Below are positions 27,764-36,934 of a stretch of DNA of 64,000 bases, piece by piece. Below the pieces are notes generated by a model that saw only the letters and a list, made by a program, of their open reading frames with translations, made no database searches and was not told the origin of the DNA. This stretch comes from CAYNFR01 sp964616755. GTDB taxonomy: Bacteria; Bacteroidota; Bacteroidia; Chitinophagales; Saprospiraceae. The stretch's first letter is position 1. Each line of letters opens with the position of its first letter. The position numbers were made by a program, and so were the translations under genes. The stretch covers positions 1 to 64,000 of the forward strand of contig CAZTSI010000002.1 of assembly GCA_964616755.1 (NCBI GenBank), in the 5' to 3' direction.

Positions 27764-28714
27764 ATGGATATGATGATTTTTGAACACAGTGCTATTCGTT
27801 TAAAAACCTGTCTTGGCTCGAATGCATCGGCAGAAGGAATATTGCTTTCTGGAGATCCTTCTAAGTCGGACACAGTAAGACAACAACTCAATGAATTAGA
27901 TCTCTCTTCTTATGGGGTCTTACTTCATGATTTAGGAAATATTACCCCTGCACATTTAGATAACTTTGTTGCTATCAATAGAGAATTGGTAGAAGAATGG
28001 CGGCGCTCATCGATCATCATTGCCACAGATAAAATGCTTGGCGAATTAAAAACGAGCATTGTCAATGGCACATATGATCGTCCTATTATTATTAGCAACA
28101 AGGTACTCATTGATCTTCCGGAGATCGTGCATATTGGGGTTCAAGTACATCTGTCAAGCGATGGCCACGGTACTGATAGCGCCATCCGATTAGGTCAATT
28201 GCGCGAAAACATGGATCGTGCAGAAGTTAACATGCGACATGCGGATCTTCTTGTTTTCGATATAGGAGCTTTGAGATTGAGTGATAACCTAGGTTGCCAA
28301 CGTTCAAGAACTCCTGGCCTGACCATAGAAGAAATGTGCCTGCTGGCTAAATATGCTGGGGCAGGTACAAATCTAACATCCATTTATATCATTGGTTTAG
28401 ATCCAAATGCGGATCATTGGACAATGATGGCACAAAACGTAGCATTAATTGTGTGGTATATCCTCGAAGGCTACACGATAAAAAAGATGGAAAGTAATCA
28501 ACCAGAAGCTATGACCAGCTTTGCCATGATGCCCACCCAGACGGATCAAGAAATTGTATTTAAAAAACACCTTCGCACTGGACGCTGGTGGATTGAAACC
28601 TATAGTCCGCATTTTGGCAAATTAGTGCAAATGGCATGTTCTCCTTCTGACTATGAGCAAGCTTGTGAGGATGTTCTATCTGATCGCGTGCTTGAAGTAT
28701 TGGCTAAAGTATAA
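27764..28714 (+). CDS. Arginase-family protein lacking recognisable metal ligands (probable pseudoenzyme)
   Basis: 316 residues. The C-terminal half (ADLLVFDIGALRLSD, EEMCLLAKYAGAG, MMAQNVALIVWYILEGY) matches the arginase/formimidoylglutamase-like family common in Bacteroidota. The manganese motifs of active ureohydrolases (GGDH/GGEH, DAHxD, and the SFDxDxxDP type) are missing or replaced; LVFDIGAL stands where the last would be. It is therefore probably not a classical hydrolase. The 3' end lies 13 bases from converging murF. Two further Met codons (27770, 27773) could serve as the start. Function unknown. Confidence 0.75.
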   Translation: MDMMIFEHSAIRLKTCLGSNASAEGILLSGDPSKSDTVRQQLNELDLSSYGVLLHDLGNITPAHLDNFVAINRELVEEWRRSSIIIATDKMLGELKTSIVNGTYDRPIIISNKVLIDLPEIVHIGVQVHLSSDGHGTDSAIRLGQLRENMDRAEVNMRHADLLVFDIGALRLSDNLGCQRSRTPGLTIEEMCLLAKYAGAGTNLTSIYIIGLDPNADHWTMMAQNVALIVWYILEGYTIKKMESNQPEAMTSFAMMPTQTDQEIVFKKHLRTGRWWIETYSPHFGKLVQMACSPSDYEQACEDVLSDRVLEVLAKV

Positions 28715-28727
28715 AATGAAACTTGGG

Positions 28728-30023
28728 TCAGAGTCTTGACATCAATTTTTCTAATCCTATGCCTCTTGATCCCTTTATCAAGATGGTCTGTTCTCGCCAT
28801 TCGTCAAAAACAGCATCCGTCAATGCTAGCGCAACTGACGGAAACGTTCGCCAGTGGTGCCCCTTTAGTTTTGTATAATACTGGCCTATTAATATGACAT
28901 TTTCTGGTGACCATTCTTTAATTAAGTCCAATATTTCTTGATGCCATCGCAAGGAGTCTTCACCCAACTCTAGCATATCCCCCAAAATTATTTTCTTGTG
29001 CTTTGCCTCTGTCTGCGAAAAGCTCAGTATAGCGGCTTTGACACTTGAGGGATTGGCATTGTAAGCATCTAGCAAGACAGTGTTATGCTCTGTCTCTCGG
29101 AGTTCAGATCGCATATTCGAAGGACAATAACTAGCTATCCCTTTCACAATGGCTGTTATGGGCACAGCAAAATAATCGGCTATCGTAATCGCCGCCGCAA
29201 TATTGCTTCGATTATAGTCTCCTGTCAATTGGGTGCACCCTGCCAAGGAAACATCGTCGTTTTGTAGCGTATAGTGCAAAAAAGGAGTATCACTTTGGTC
29301 CCAAATAATTTCACCTGCTGGCGTATCATTCACCCTATAGCCGATACAATCGGTCACTTCCTCTAACAATTGATTAAGATAAGGGTCGTCTAGGTTCATA
29401 AAAAAAATACCCGATTCACGGTCATTGACACAATCGAATAAGGCGCGCTTTTCATTAAGCACTCCTTGTAGATTTATCAATTTCTCTAGATGTCCCGCTC
29501 CAATATTGGTTATTATCCCATGATTAGGTGCGCCTATTTGGCACAACTCCTCTATATCCCCAGGGCCATTAGTACCCATTTCTAAAATTATAAATTCTGT
29601 ATCGCTAGGAGCATTTAAAATAGTCAACGGCACACCGATATGATTATTGTAATTACCCTGCGTAGCCCACACCTTAAATGAAGGACTTAAGGCACACACC
29701 ATTATTTCTTTACTCGTCGTTTTCCCATTTGTGCCTGTGATGCCGAGGATGGGTATGTCAAATTGATCTCGATATACTCTCGCCAGATTTTGTAAAGTCT
29801 GAAGGACATCGTCGACAATGATGCATTCGCCAGACGTTGAGTATTTCGGATTATCGACAATGGCGGCAAGTGCACCTTTTTGGATCGCATCTTTGGCGTG
29901 CTGATTGCCGTCAAAGTTAGGTCCCTTGAGGGCAAAAAAGAGTTGCCCCTTCTTTATCATTCTGCTATCAGTACTGACTCCTGTAGATTGTCTTAGAAGA
30001 TCAAGAAGAGCGGAATCCTTCAT
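28728..30023 (-). CDS. murF: UDP-N-acetylmuramoyl-tripeptide--D-alanyl-D-alanine ligase MurF
   Basis: 431 residues. Mur ligase family: N-terminal UDP-binding domain (STDSRMIKKGQLFFALKG), the central ATP loop GITGTNGKTT, the motif ILEMGTNGPGDIEEL, and a C-terminal domain with LLDAYNANPSS and LGDMLELG. The last two motifs are typical of MurF rather than MurC, D or E. It adds D-Ala-D-Ala to UDP-MurNAc-tripeptide in the cytosol. It is the next gene downstream of glutamine synthetase, but a terminator separates them. Confidence 0.95.
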   Translation of the reverse strand: MKDSALLDLLRQSTGVSTDSRMIKKGQLFFALKGPNFDGNQHAKDAIQKGALAAIVDNPKYSTSGECIIVDDVLQTLQNLARVYRDQFDIPILGITGTNGKTTSKEIMVCALSPSFKVWATQGNYNNHIGVPLTILNAPSDTEFIILEMGTNGPGDIEELCQIGAPNHGIITNIGAGHLEKLINLQGVLNEKRALFDCVNDRESGIFFMNLDDPYLNQLLEEVTDCIGYRVNDTPAGEIIWDQSDTPFLHYTLQNDDVSLAGCTQLTGDYNRSNIAAAITIADYFAVPITAIVKGIASYCPSNMRSELRETEHNTVLLDAYNANPSSVKAAILSFSQTEAKHKKIILGDMLELGEDSLRWHQEILDLIKEWSPENVILIGQYYTKLKGHHWRTFPSVALALTDAVFDEWREQTILIKGSRGIGLEKLMSRL

Positions 30024-30043
30024 TACTTTTTACATTATTCTAC

Positions 30044-30079
30044 AAAAATAAAAAAGGAGACCTGCCTGTGCAGATCTCC
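30044..30079 (-). terminator. Rho-independent terminator of the glutamine synthetase gene
   Basis: The minus strand has ggagatctgc, a 4-base loop, gcaggtctcc, then ttttttattttt. The stem is 10 bp with one G-T pair, placed 34 bases after the stop at 30113. It should uncouple the gene from murF. Confidence 0.85.
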
Positions 30080-30112
30080 CAGCAAAAACTTGCTATGATA
30101 AACTAACTATTC

Positions 30113-31132
30113 TTACAAACCCTTGACAGTATTAATAATATTGGCGGCTACGGCATAAGGATTGGCGTTAGAGGCTGGCCTACGATCTTCTAGCCAACCC
30201 TTCCATCCAGATTCTACAGTGGCTATGGGAATGCGGATGGAGGCTCCTCTATCTGAAACACCGAAAGAGAATTTTTTGATGGATTGGGTTTCGTGTAACC
30301 CTGTTAATCGCTGATCATTGTACGCACCATAAGCAGCGATAGCATCCTTAATGCGCTCCTTAGGTCTAAAAAGCTCACAAATTTCTTCATATTTAGCCCT
30401 ACTTCCACAAGTACGCAGAATTTCGTTTGAAAAATTGGCATGCATTCCTGAGCCATTCCAATCGGTTTTGCCTAAAGGTTTAGGGTGCCATTCCACATAA
30501 ACACCATATTTCTCTGCCGTTCTTTCCAATAAATAGCGACACACCCACATAACATCACCGGCCAATTTTCCTCCTACCGCAAAGGTTTGAAATTCCCACT
30601 GACCAATAGCTACCTCGGCATTGATACCCTCCACATTCAATCCAGCACCTAGACATATATCCAAATGTTCTTCAACAATTTCGCGCCCAAAGGCATTGCG
30701 AGCTCCTACTGAACAAAAATATTGTCCTTGAACAGAAGGAAAACCATTTTCGGGATACCCCAAAGGTTTTTTGGAGTCTGCGTCATATAGAAAATATTCT
30801 TGCTCAAATCCAAACCAGAAGTCATTATCATCATCTTTGATAGTGGCTCTTTGGTTTGAAGGATGTGGAGTTTTATCTGGACTAAGCACTTCAGTCATGA
30901 CCAAAAAGCCATTGACACGGTCAGGGTCTGGGCAAATAAACACAGGATTTAATAGGCAGTCAGAACTTCCCCCCTCCGCCTGCATGGTTGAAGAACCATC
31001 AAAAGACCAAATGGGGCATTCGGATAACTTACCTGTAAATTTAGAACTGTCTACAATCTTTGTTTTAGATCTTAACGATTGTGTAGGTTGATATCCATCT
31101 AACCAGATGTATTCTAATTTTATCTTTGTCAT
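30113..31132 (-). CDS. Glutamine synthetase, type II (eukaryotic-like)
   Basis: 339 residues, far shorter than type I (about 470) or type III (about 700). The N-terminal beta-grasp domain holds LEYIWLDGYQPTQSLRSKT and WSFDGSST. Catalytic-domain motifs include GFEQEYFL, a GINAEVAIGQWEFQ region and NGSGMHANFS, plus DRGASIRIP near the C-terminus. It condenses ammonia and glutamate using ATP in the cytosol. Type II enzymes are typical of eukaryotes but also occur in some bacteria, including Bacteroidota. It is monocistronic, with its own terminator. No PII or amtB neighbour is present. Confidence 0.93.
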   Translation of the reverse strand: MTKIKLEYIWLDGYQPTQSLRSKTKIVDSSKFTGKLSECPIWSFDGSSTMQAEGGSSDCLLNPVFICPDPDRVNGFLVMTEVLSPDKTPHPSNQRATIKDDDNDFWFGFEQEYFLYDADSKKPLGYPENGFPSVQGQYFCSVGARNAFGREIVEEHLDICLGAGLNVEGINAEVAIGQWEFQTFAVGGKLAGDVMWVCRYLLERTAEKYGVYVEWHPKPLGKTDWNGSGMHANFSNEILRTCGSRAKYEEICELFRPKERIKDAIAAYGAYNDQRLTGLHETQSIKKFSFGVSDRGASIRIPIATVESGWKGWLEDRRPASNANPYAVAANIINTVKGL

Positions 31133-31318
31133 GGACTAATTATGATTTTAATGCTTGGATTTCATCTCAAAGATAGATTGGTAAAATAAGTCTATTCATG
31201 AGGTATTCATTCCAGTTTGTTATTTTCAAAAAGCCAAAAAAAATTATAATCGATTGTATATCTATTAGTTAGATTGACTAATTTGTTACGTTCACTACCA
31301 TTTAAAAAATGAATCTTC

Positions 31319-33439
31319 TTGCTGATTAAGTGCATCTCATTCCTCAAATTACTCTTTTTAAGACGTCAAAAAGAGCACCAAAAGAGTCGATGGAAAGCCA
31401 TTGGGCTGTTTGCTGCATTGTGTTGTTTGATTTTTGACGTTAAGGGACAAGAGGTGCAGCGAGAAGAATTGGGTGTTTGGTTAAATAAATGGATCGAAGA
31501 CTTTATTGACTTTAATGAACTAGATGCTGATTTCGACTTAAATACCCTTCAAGAAGATGTATTAGCAATTGCTCATAGCCGACCTGATATTAATGAGGTT
31601 TCACAAGAAATATTATCCCAATTATACTTTCTGACAGATCTAGAATCTCAGGGAATTATTAATTACTTGCACGAGTTTGGCCCTTTGATAAGCATTTATG
31701 AGCTACAATCGATTCCAGCGTTGCCTTTAGAAAAAGCTAAGGTACTCGCACAAATATTTACTGTTCGCGATGAATTACAATATGTCTCTGATTATTCATT
31801 ATCGCTTGATATTAATAAGAATCAACTTTTCATAAAAACAAGATGGCCGCTGGAGATGGCTAAGGGGTATGAAGACGGCGGCAACTATAATGGTGATCGA
31901 TCCTATCAATATCTGAGATTCAGACATAAGAGTGCCTTGGGATGGAATCTTGGCTTCACCGCAGAAAAAGATGCTGGAGAAGCATGGCGACCTACGGATA
32001 AAGGGCTATATGATTTTCATTCGGCCTTCCTCAGCAAACAAAATCCAACCCGATACATACGTCAGGTCATCTTTGGAGATTACCGTGTTAGCTGGGGGCA
32101 AGGTCTCGTGCTCAATCAATCCTTGCGCTATGGCAAATCCTCTTTAGTCAATCAAGTCATGCAAGGCGCCTCGGATATGAAACCCTATAGTTCTGTCGAT
32201 GAAAACAATTTCTTTCGAGGTGTGGCACTACAACTTGAACCGTCTAATCTATGGCAGGTGCAGGTATTTGGGTCTGCGTTGCGACGCGATGCTAATATTA
32301 CGACCAATATGGAAGAGGATGATAGCTTCTCAAATCTACAGATATCTGGATTGCACCGAACTGATGCAGAAATTGAAGATCGCCGGAGACTCAGAGACAT
32401 TGCGTATGGCGCTAGTATTATTTTCTCGCCTTCTAGACGATGGCGGCTTGGCATGAATTCCCTGAATCATCACTTCGACAAATCACGTATACCTGGGCAA
32501 GCTGTGTATCAAAGATTTGATTTTAAAGGAAATTTTTTACATCAGACAAGCTTGGATTTCAAATGGTACGCCGCTCGTTTTACTGCCTTTGGCGAATTGG
32601 CGCGAAGTCATAACAATGCTTTCGCAAGCTTGATGGGTATATTGATTCCCCTCGACCGCAAAATTGATCTATCCATTGTGTATAGACATTATAGTCCTGA
32701 ATATCAATCGATTAACGCTAATTCCTTTGCCGAAACTTTTGGCACGAGAAACGAAAAAGGCATGTATGTTGGCGTAAATATTCAGCTCGATAATCGTTGG
32801 TCATTCAATGCCTATGCCGATCAATGGTCTCACAGTTGGCCAAGAATAAGAGTGGATGGCCCCAGCGCAGGGCATGAATTTCTTTTTAGAGTTAATTATA
32901 AGCTCCGCAAAAGTCATTCATTTTATGCTCAATATCGAATTGAGCATAAAGAAGAAAATAGTAGTATCGAAAGCCCAATTGATCGCTTAACCCCTCGTGT
33001 TTTGCAGCGCTTGCGTTTTCACTCAGAATTAATTGCTAACCCGCAACTCAAGTTTCGAACACGACTTGAATTCTCTTCATTTGAAAAAGACAATACTCCA
33101 AATAAAGGGTGGTTAATATATCAAGACGTGCTTTGGAATATCCAAAAATCCTCGCTAAGTCTAATGGGTCGTATCAGCTTTTTTGGTATTGATTCGTTCA
33201 GTTCAGCTATCTATGCTTTTGAGAATGACCTAACCTATGAGTTTCAAATTCCAGCTTTTAACAATCGAGGATTTCGCTACTATATGGTAGCAAAGTACCA
33301 AATGAGTCGAATGCTTCGAGCTGAATTTAAATTTGCACAAAGTGTTTTTAAAGATCTTGATAGTGTCGGTTCGGGCAATGATCTAACCCTAGGAAATCAA
33401 CGCAGTATTCTAAAAGCTCAATTGATTGTCAGTTTTTAG
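31319..33439 (+). CDS. Helix-hairpin-helix domain protein with outer-membrane beta-barrel
   Basis: 706 residues. The only plausible start before the signal peptide is TTG at 31319; no ATG is in frame until far downstream. After a basic leader and hydrophobic segment (about 27-43, ending DVKGQ), residues 90-146 form ComEA-type helix-hairpin-helix repeats (YFLTDLESQGIINYL, YELQSIPAL). The remainder is rich in alternating aromatic beta-strands, typical of an outer-membrane barrel (for example YRVSWGQGLVLNQSLRYGK), and ends in LIVSF with a terminal Phe. Similar proteins are common in Bacteroidota and have no assigned function; a DNA-uptake role is only speculation. Converges with the NamZ-like gene 17 bases away. 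Confidence 0.8.
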   Translation: MLIKCISFLKLLFLRRQKEHQKSRWKAIGLFAALCCLIFDVKGQEVQREELGVWLNKWIEDFIDFNELDADFDLNTLQEDVLAIAHSRPDINEVSQEILSQLYFLTDLESQGIINYLHEFGPLISIYELQSIPALPLEKAKVLAQIFTVRDELQYVSDYSLSLDINKNQLFIKTRWPLEMAKGYEDGGNYNGDRSYQYLRFRHKSALGWNLGFTAEKDAGEAWRPTDKGLYDFHSAFLSKQNPTRYIRQVIFGDYRVSWGQGLVLNQSLRYGKSSLVNQVMQGASDMKPYSSVDENNFFRGVALQLEPSNLWQVQVFGSALRRDANITTNMEEDDSFSNLQISGLHRTDAEIEDRRRLRDIAYGASIIFSPSRRWRLGMNSLNHHFDKSRIPGQAVYQRFDFKGNFLHQTSLDFKWYAARFTAFGELARSHNNAFASLMGILIPLDRKIDLSIVYRHYSPEYQSINANSFAETFGTRNEKGMYVGVNIQLDNRWSFNAYADQWSHSWPRIRVDGPSAGHEFLFRVNYKLRKSHSFYAQYRIEHKEENSSIESPIDRLTPRVLQRLRFHSELIANPQLKFRTRLEFSSFEKDNTPNKGWLIYQDVLWNIQKSSLSLMGRISFFGIDSFSSAIYAFENDLTYEFQIPAFNNRGFRYYMVAKYQMSRMLRAEFKFAQSVFKDLDSVGSGNDLTLGNQRSILKAQLIVSF

Positions 33440-33456
33440 ACGTAAACTTTACTATT

Positions 33457-34665
33457 CTACTGATAAATTAAGTACTTCTCTCTTACCTTTTTGAACAGTT
33501 CTAGGTCCTTTTGCCAAGACGCGCGGATTTCTGATTCAGACTTCCCAGTGGTTAACTGTTGACGAAAAAGATCATTTCCAGCGAGTTTCTCAAAAAAATT
33601 GCTCTCCAAGAAAAATGCACTCCCCTGAGTGGCTAATTCTTTGTATGCATGCAGCAAATAGCTTAGATCTATCCGATCTGATTGATAGAGTGTCTCTAGC
33701 TCCATTGTTGTTAAATCAACGCCCCCACAAGTTACATTTTCATGTTTAGGATATTTCGCGCCATCCATTGACGTTGGGGTAAAGGAGAAGGATGATTTAT
33801 CCATATCCGGATGACCATAAAGTTGAAACTGTTTGTTAGTGCCACGTCCTTCAGAAATATGCGTTCCTTCAAATAAACATATAGAAGGATAAAGCAACAT
33901 ACTTCGAATATTGGGCAGATTGGGTGAGGGGGCAATAGGGGGTATATAACGTGACTGGCGAGAAAAATACTTGCATGGGAATACAGTAAGTTGAACCTTC
34001 ACTTTATTTGCGAGCCACGCCTCCCCAACGATCATCTTAGCATATTCACCAATCGTCATTCCATAAAGAATGGGCACTGGATGCAATCCAACGAAGGAAG
34101 CGTACTTTGCCTCAAGCACTGGACCATCGATACGATGAATATTAGGATTGGGACGATCAAGGACGATCACGGGTGTAACATTTTCGCCAGCCGCCTCCAG
34201 GACATAGTGAAGTGTTGATAAAAATGTATAAAATCGAACGCCGACATCCTGAATATCAAACAGAACAATATCCGCCTTCAATATATCCTCAGATGAAGGC
34301 TTTTTATCTTTACCATACAAAGATCGGATAGGAATGTTCGTTTTATACATGCTGTTTGTGATTTTTTCTCCAGCATCCGCCTCCCCTTTAAATCCATGTT
34401 CGGGAGCAAAAATCACGGTAATATTAATGCCCAAGGCCAATAATGTATCTACTAAGTGTACTTTCCCAATCGTACTCGTATGATTAACCACTAATCCGAC
34501 TCGTTTACCTTTCAAAATGGGCAAATACGAGTGGATTGAATATGCAGCGGGCTCTGATGCTTGTTGGGAATTGGACTCTTCAAGAATTGGTTTAGAGGAA
34601 GCGTTACAATTCCAAAAAAGTATTGTAGAAAGTGCTACTAATAATATATGTGTAAATTTACTCAT
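33457..34665 (-). CDS. namZ: DUF1343/NamZ-family exo-beta-N-acetylmuramidase, putative lipoprotein
   Basis: 402 residues. The N-terminus (MSKFTHILLVALSTILFWNC) looks like a lipoprotein signal with Cys20-22 region as the lipidation site, although the lipobox is imperfect. The domain has all the landmark DUF1343 motifs: GLVVNHTS, IFAPEHGFKG, SLYG, VLFDIQDVGVRFYT, VLDRPNP, DGPVLE, and EGRGTNKQF. Characterised NamZ enzymes release terminal MurNAc from peptidoglycan fragments, so this is likely cell-wall recycling or scavenging in the periplasm. Divergent from the exonuclease gene at 34736. Confidence 0.9.
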   Translation of the reverse strand: MSKFTHILLVALSTILFWNCNASSKPILEESNSQQASEPAAYSIHSYLPILKGKRVGLVVNHTSTIGKVHLVDTLLALGINITVIFAPEHGFKGEADAGEKITNSMYKTNIPIRSLYGKDKKPSSEDILKADIVLFDIQDVGVRFYTFLSTLHYVLEAAGENVTPVIVLDRPNPNIHRIDGPVLEAKYASFVGLHPVPILYGMTIGEYAKMIVGEAWLANKVKVQLTVFPCKYFSRQSRYIPPIAPSPNLPNIRSMLLYPSICLFEGTHISEGRGTNKQFQLYGHPDMDKSSFSFTPTSMDGAKYPKHENVTCGGVDLTTMELETLYQSDRIDLSYLLHAYKELATQGSAFFLESNFFEKLAGNDLFRQQLTTGKSESEIRASWQKDLELFKKVREKYLIYQ

Positions 34666-34735
34666 CTATTGAGTTTAGAATGATTAACGACATTACCACC
34701 AAAAATAGTGGAATATCCCAAAAGTTTACCTTCGA

Positions 34736-36106
34736 ATGAAAGCCAAGAAATATGCCATCATCGATATTGAGACTACCGGGGGGATGTACAATAAGGATAA
34801 AATAACAGAAATAGCGGTTATTGTGACGGATGGCTATAGCATATTAGCGCAATATCAAAGCTTAGTCGACCCTGAACGCTCTATTCCAACACAAATCACG
34901 CGGCTGACAGGTATAGACAACACCACTGTAATTGGTGCACCTAAGTTTTACGAAATAGCAAAAAACATTATCGAAATAACTGAAGGGTGCATTTTCGTAG
35001 CGCATAATGTCAAATTCGATTATAATTTTATCAAAGAGGAATTTAGAAGTCTAGGCTATTCATATAATAAAAAGCAGCTTTGCACCGTCAAACTGACACG
35101 AAGTATGATTCCCGGATTAGAGTCTTATAGTTTGGACAATCTGATACGGCATTTTAACTTAGATGTGGCCGATCGTCATCGCGCCTTTGATGACGCCTAT
35201 GCAACTACAGAGATATTCATGTCCCTTTTTGGTCAGATGCAGGATGATTATCATTTGCAACATCTCATAAATGGCGGGCTGGATGCATCCATTTTACCCA
35301 GAGGACTAGACATAGAGCAGGTACACAGTGCACCTGAAGCGCCAGGGATTTATTATTTTCTAAATGAGTACAAGCAAGTATTCTATGTCGGTAAAGCGCT
35401 CAATATCAAGTCAAGGATATTTCAGCATTTTAGGGAGCTAAGTCGAAAAAGCACCAACATTTATAGTCGTTTAAGTCAAATAAAATTTTTTGAAACAGGC
35501 AGCGAACTTCTGGCCCTATTGCTTGAACTACACGAAATAAAAGCCCTTCGCCCAGATTTGAATAAAGCAATGAGAAATAATACATTTCAATACGCTTTGT
35601 ACTATCATCCCTCCGCGCCGTATGATAAACCACGTTTTGATATCAACAGGAATTCACCGAAGCTTGAACATCGATTTAAAAAAGTACGTCTATTTAGCAG
35701 CAAGCAATCGGCCATACATTTTGTTCAACAATTGATAGAAAGTAATCAATTGTGTTCTCGACTATTCAAAGTACCTACCGAGTCGCTCATCTGTCCGTGT
35801 CAGGGACAATGCTCTCAATTCTTTCAACATACCAGAGATGAGGATGTAAACATTTTAAGCTTGATTCAAAATGATTTTGATGAAGATATGATCATCCTTA
35901 CAGACGGGCGCAGCACAGGAGAACAGGGATTTGTTATGATTCGAAACAATAGATTTCATGGTTTTGGGTACGTACAACACGATACAGCCATTAATTCTCC
36001 AGAGGAGTGGAATGACTATTTGAGTTATACATTCTTTTATCCCGAGGCATATTCAATTATCAAAAACTACTTGGAGAAAAACAAGTGTAAAACTATACGA
36101 TTATAA
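34736..36106 (+). CDS. DnaQ-type exonuclease fused to GIY-YIG (UvrC/Cho-like) nuclease
   Basis: 456 residues. Residues 1-170 are a DEDDh 3'-5' exonuclease (Asp10 and Glu12 in IIDIETTGG, HNVKFDYNFI, and His in DRHRAFDDA). Residues about 200-290 are a GIY-YIG nuclease (GIYYFLNEYKQVFYVGKALNIKSRI) as in UvrC and Cho. A Cys-bearing region follows (LICPCQGQC). Such fusions are known in several phyla and are thought to act in excision repair. Its last 6 bases overlap the 3' end of convergent pyrF. Confidence 0.9.
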   Translation: MKAKKYAIIDIETTGGMYNKDKITEIAVIVTDGYSILAQYQSLVDPERSIPTQITRLTGIDNTTVIGAPKFYEIAKNIIEITEGCIFVAHNVKFDYNFIKEEFRSLGYSYNKKQLCTVKLTRSMIPGLESYSLDNLIRHFNLDVADRHRAFDDAYATTEIFMSLFGQMQDDYHLQHLINGGLDASILPRGLDIEQVHSAPEAPGIYYFLNEYKQVFYVGKALNIKSRIFQHFRELSRKSTNIYSRLSQIKFFETGSELLALLLELHEIKALRPDLNKAMRNNTFQYALYYHPSAPYDKPRFDINRNSPKLEHRFKKVRLFSSKQSAIHFVQQLIESNQLCSRLFKVPTESLICPCQGQCSQFFQHTRDEDVNILSLIQNDFDEDMIILTDGRSTGEQGFVMIRNNRFHGFGYVQHDTAINSPEEWNDYLSYTFFYPEAYSIIKNYLEKNKCKTIRL

Positions 36107-36925
36107 TCGATCAAAATCAATTAGCATAGCGACGCTTCGGTTAATCACTTTAGCTTCTGTACGCGCATTTTCTTGCAATGTACCTGGTCCTTCTGCATAT
36201 ATTATACCACGTGAAGAGTTGATCAACAAGCCGTAATGGTCATTAACGCCATATCGAAGAGTATTGTGCAAATCTCCACCCTGCGCACCAATGCCGGGCA
36301 TTAAGAAAAAATGATCCGGGGCTATTTCTCTTGCTCTTTTTAAATAATCGGTCTGTGTCGCGCCAATCACGAACATGATATTGTCTGGTGTCCCCCACTG
36401 AGCACAACGCTCTATGACGTGTTCAAATAAATAGCGATTATCAGGTAATTTTTGCAATTGAAAATCACTTGATCCCCTATTAGATGTTAGACCTAAAATG
36501 ATCACCCATTTATCCTCGTATTCTAAAAAAGGCCTTACCGAATCTTCCCCCATATAGGGCGAAACGGTAATTGCATCAAATTCAAATTCACTAAAAAAAG
36601 CATCTGCATATTGAGCAGAAGTATTTCCTATATCCCCACGCTTAGCATCAGCTATGGTCAAGATATCTTTTGGAATCAGCTTCAAGCTTTCTCTTAGACT
36701 ATCCCACCCTCGTTGTCCTTGCGATTCATAAAAAGCAATATTAAACTTATAGGCGATACAATGTTCTTTAGTGCCATTTATAATTTGACGATTAAATTCC
36801 AAGATAGGATCGTCAAAGTCATGCCGTATTTGTAAAGGTATCAGTGCAGGGTTAGTATCAAGTCCCACGCATAACATACTCGACTTTTTTTGTATGGCGG
36901 TGGCTAAGGTATTTCTATTCTTCAT
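36101..36925 (-). CDS. pyrF: Orotidine 5'-phosphate decarboxylase, type 2
   Basis: 274 residues. This is the longer PyrF subfamily found in Bacteroidota and actinobacteria. Motifs: LCVGLDTNP near the N-terminus, AYKFNIAFYE, the catalytic DAKRGDIGNTSAQYA, and MPGIGAQGGD with SSRGIIYA near the C-terminus (phosphate binding). It makes UMP from OMP in the cytosol. Its 3' end overlaps the convergent exonuclease gene by 6 bases. The secreted unknown gene at 36935-37588 ends 9 bases upstream, so both may share a transcript. Confidence 0.96.
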   Translation of the reverse strand: MKNRNTLATAIQKKSSMLCVGLDTNPALIPLQIRHDFDDPILEFNRQIINGTKEHCIAYKFNIAFYESQGQRGWDSLRESLKLIPKDILTIADAKRGDIGNTSAQYADAFFSEFEFDAITVSPYMGEDSVRPFLEYEDKWVIILGLTSNRGSSDFQLQKLPDNRYLFEHVIERCAQWGTPDNIMFVIGATQTDYLKRAREIAPDHFFLMPGIGAQGGDLHNTLRYGVNDHYGLLINSSRGIIYAEGPGTLQENARTEAKVINRSVAMLIDFDRL

Positions 36926-36934
36926 TGGTTCACT

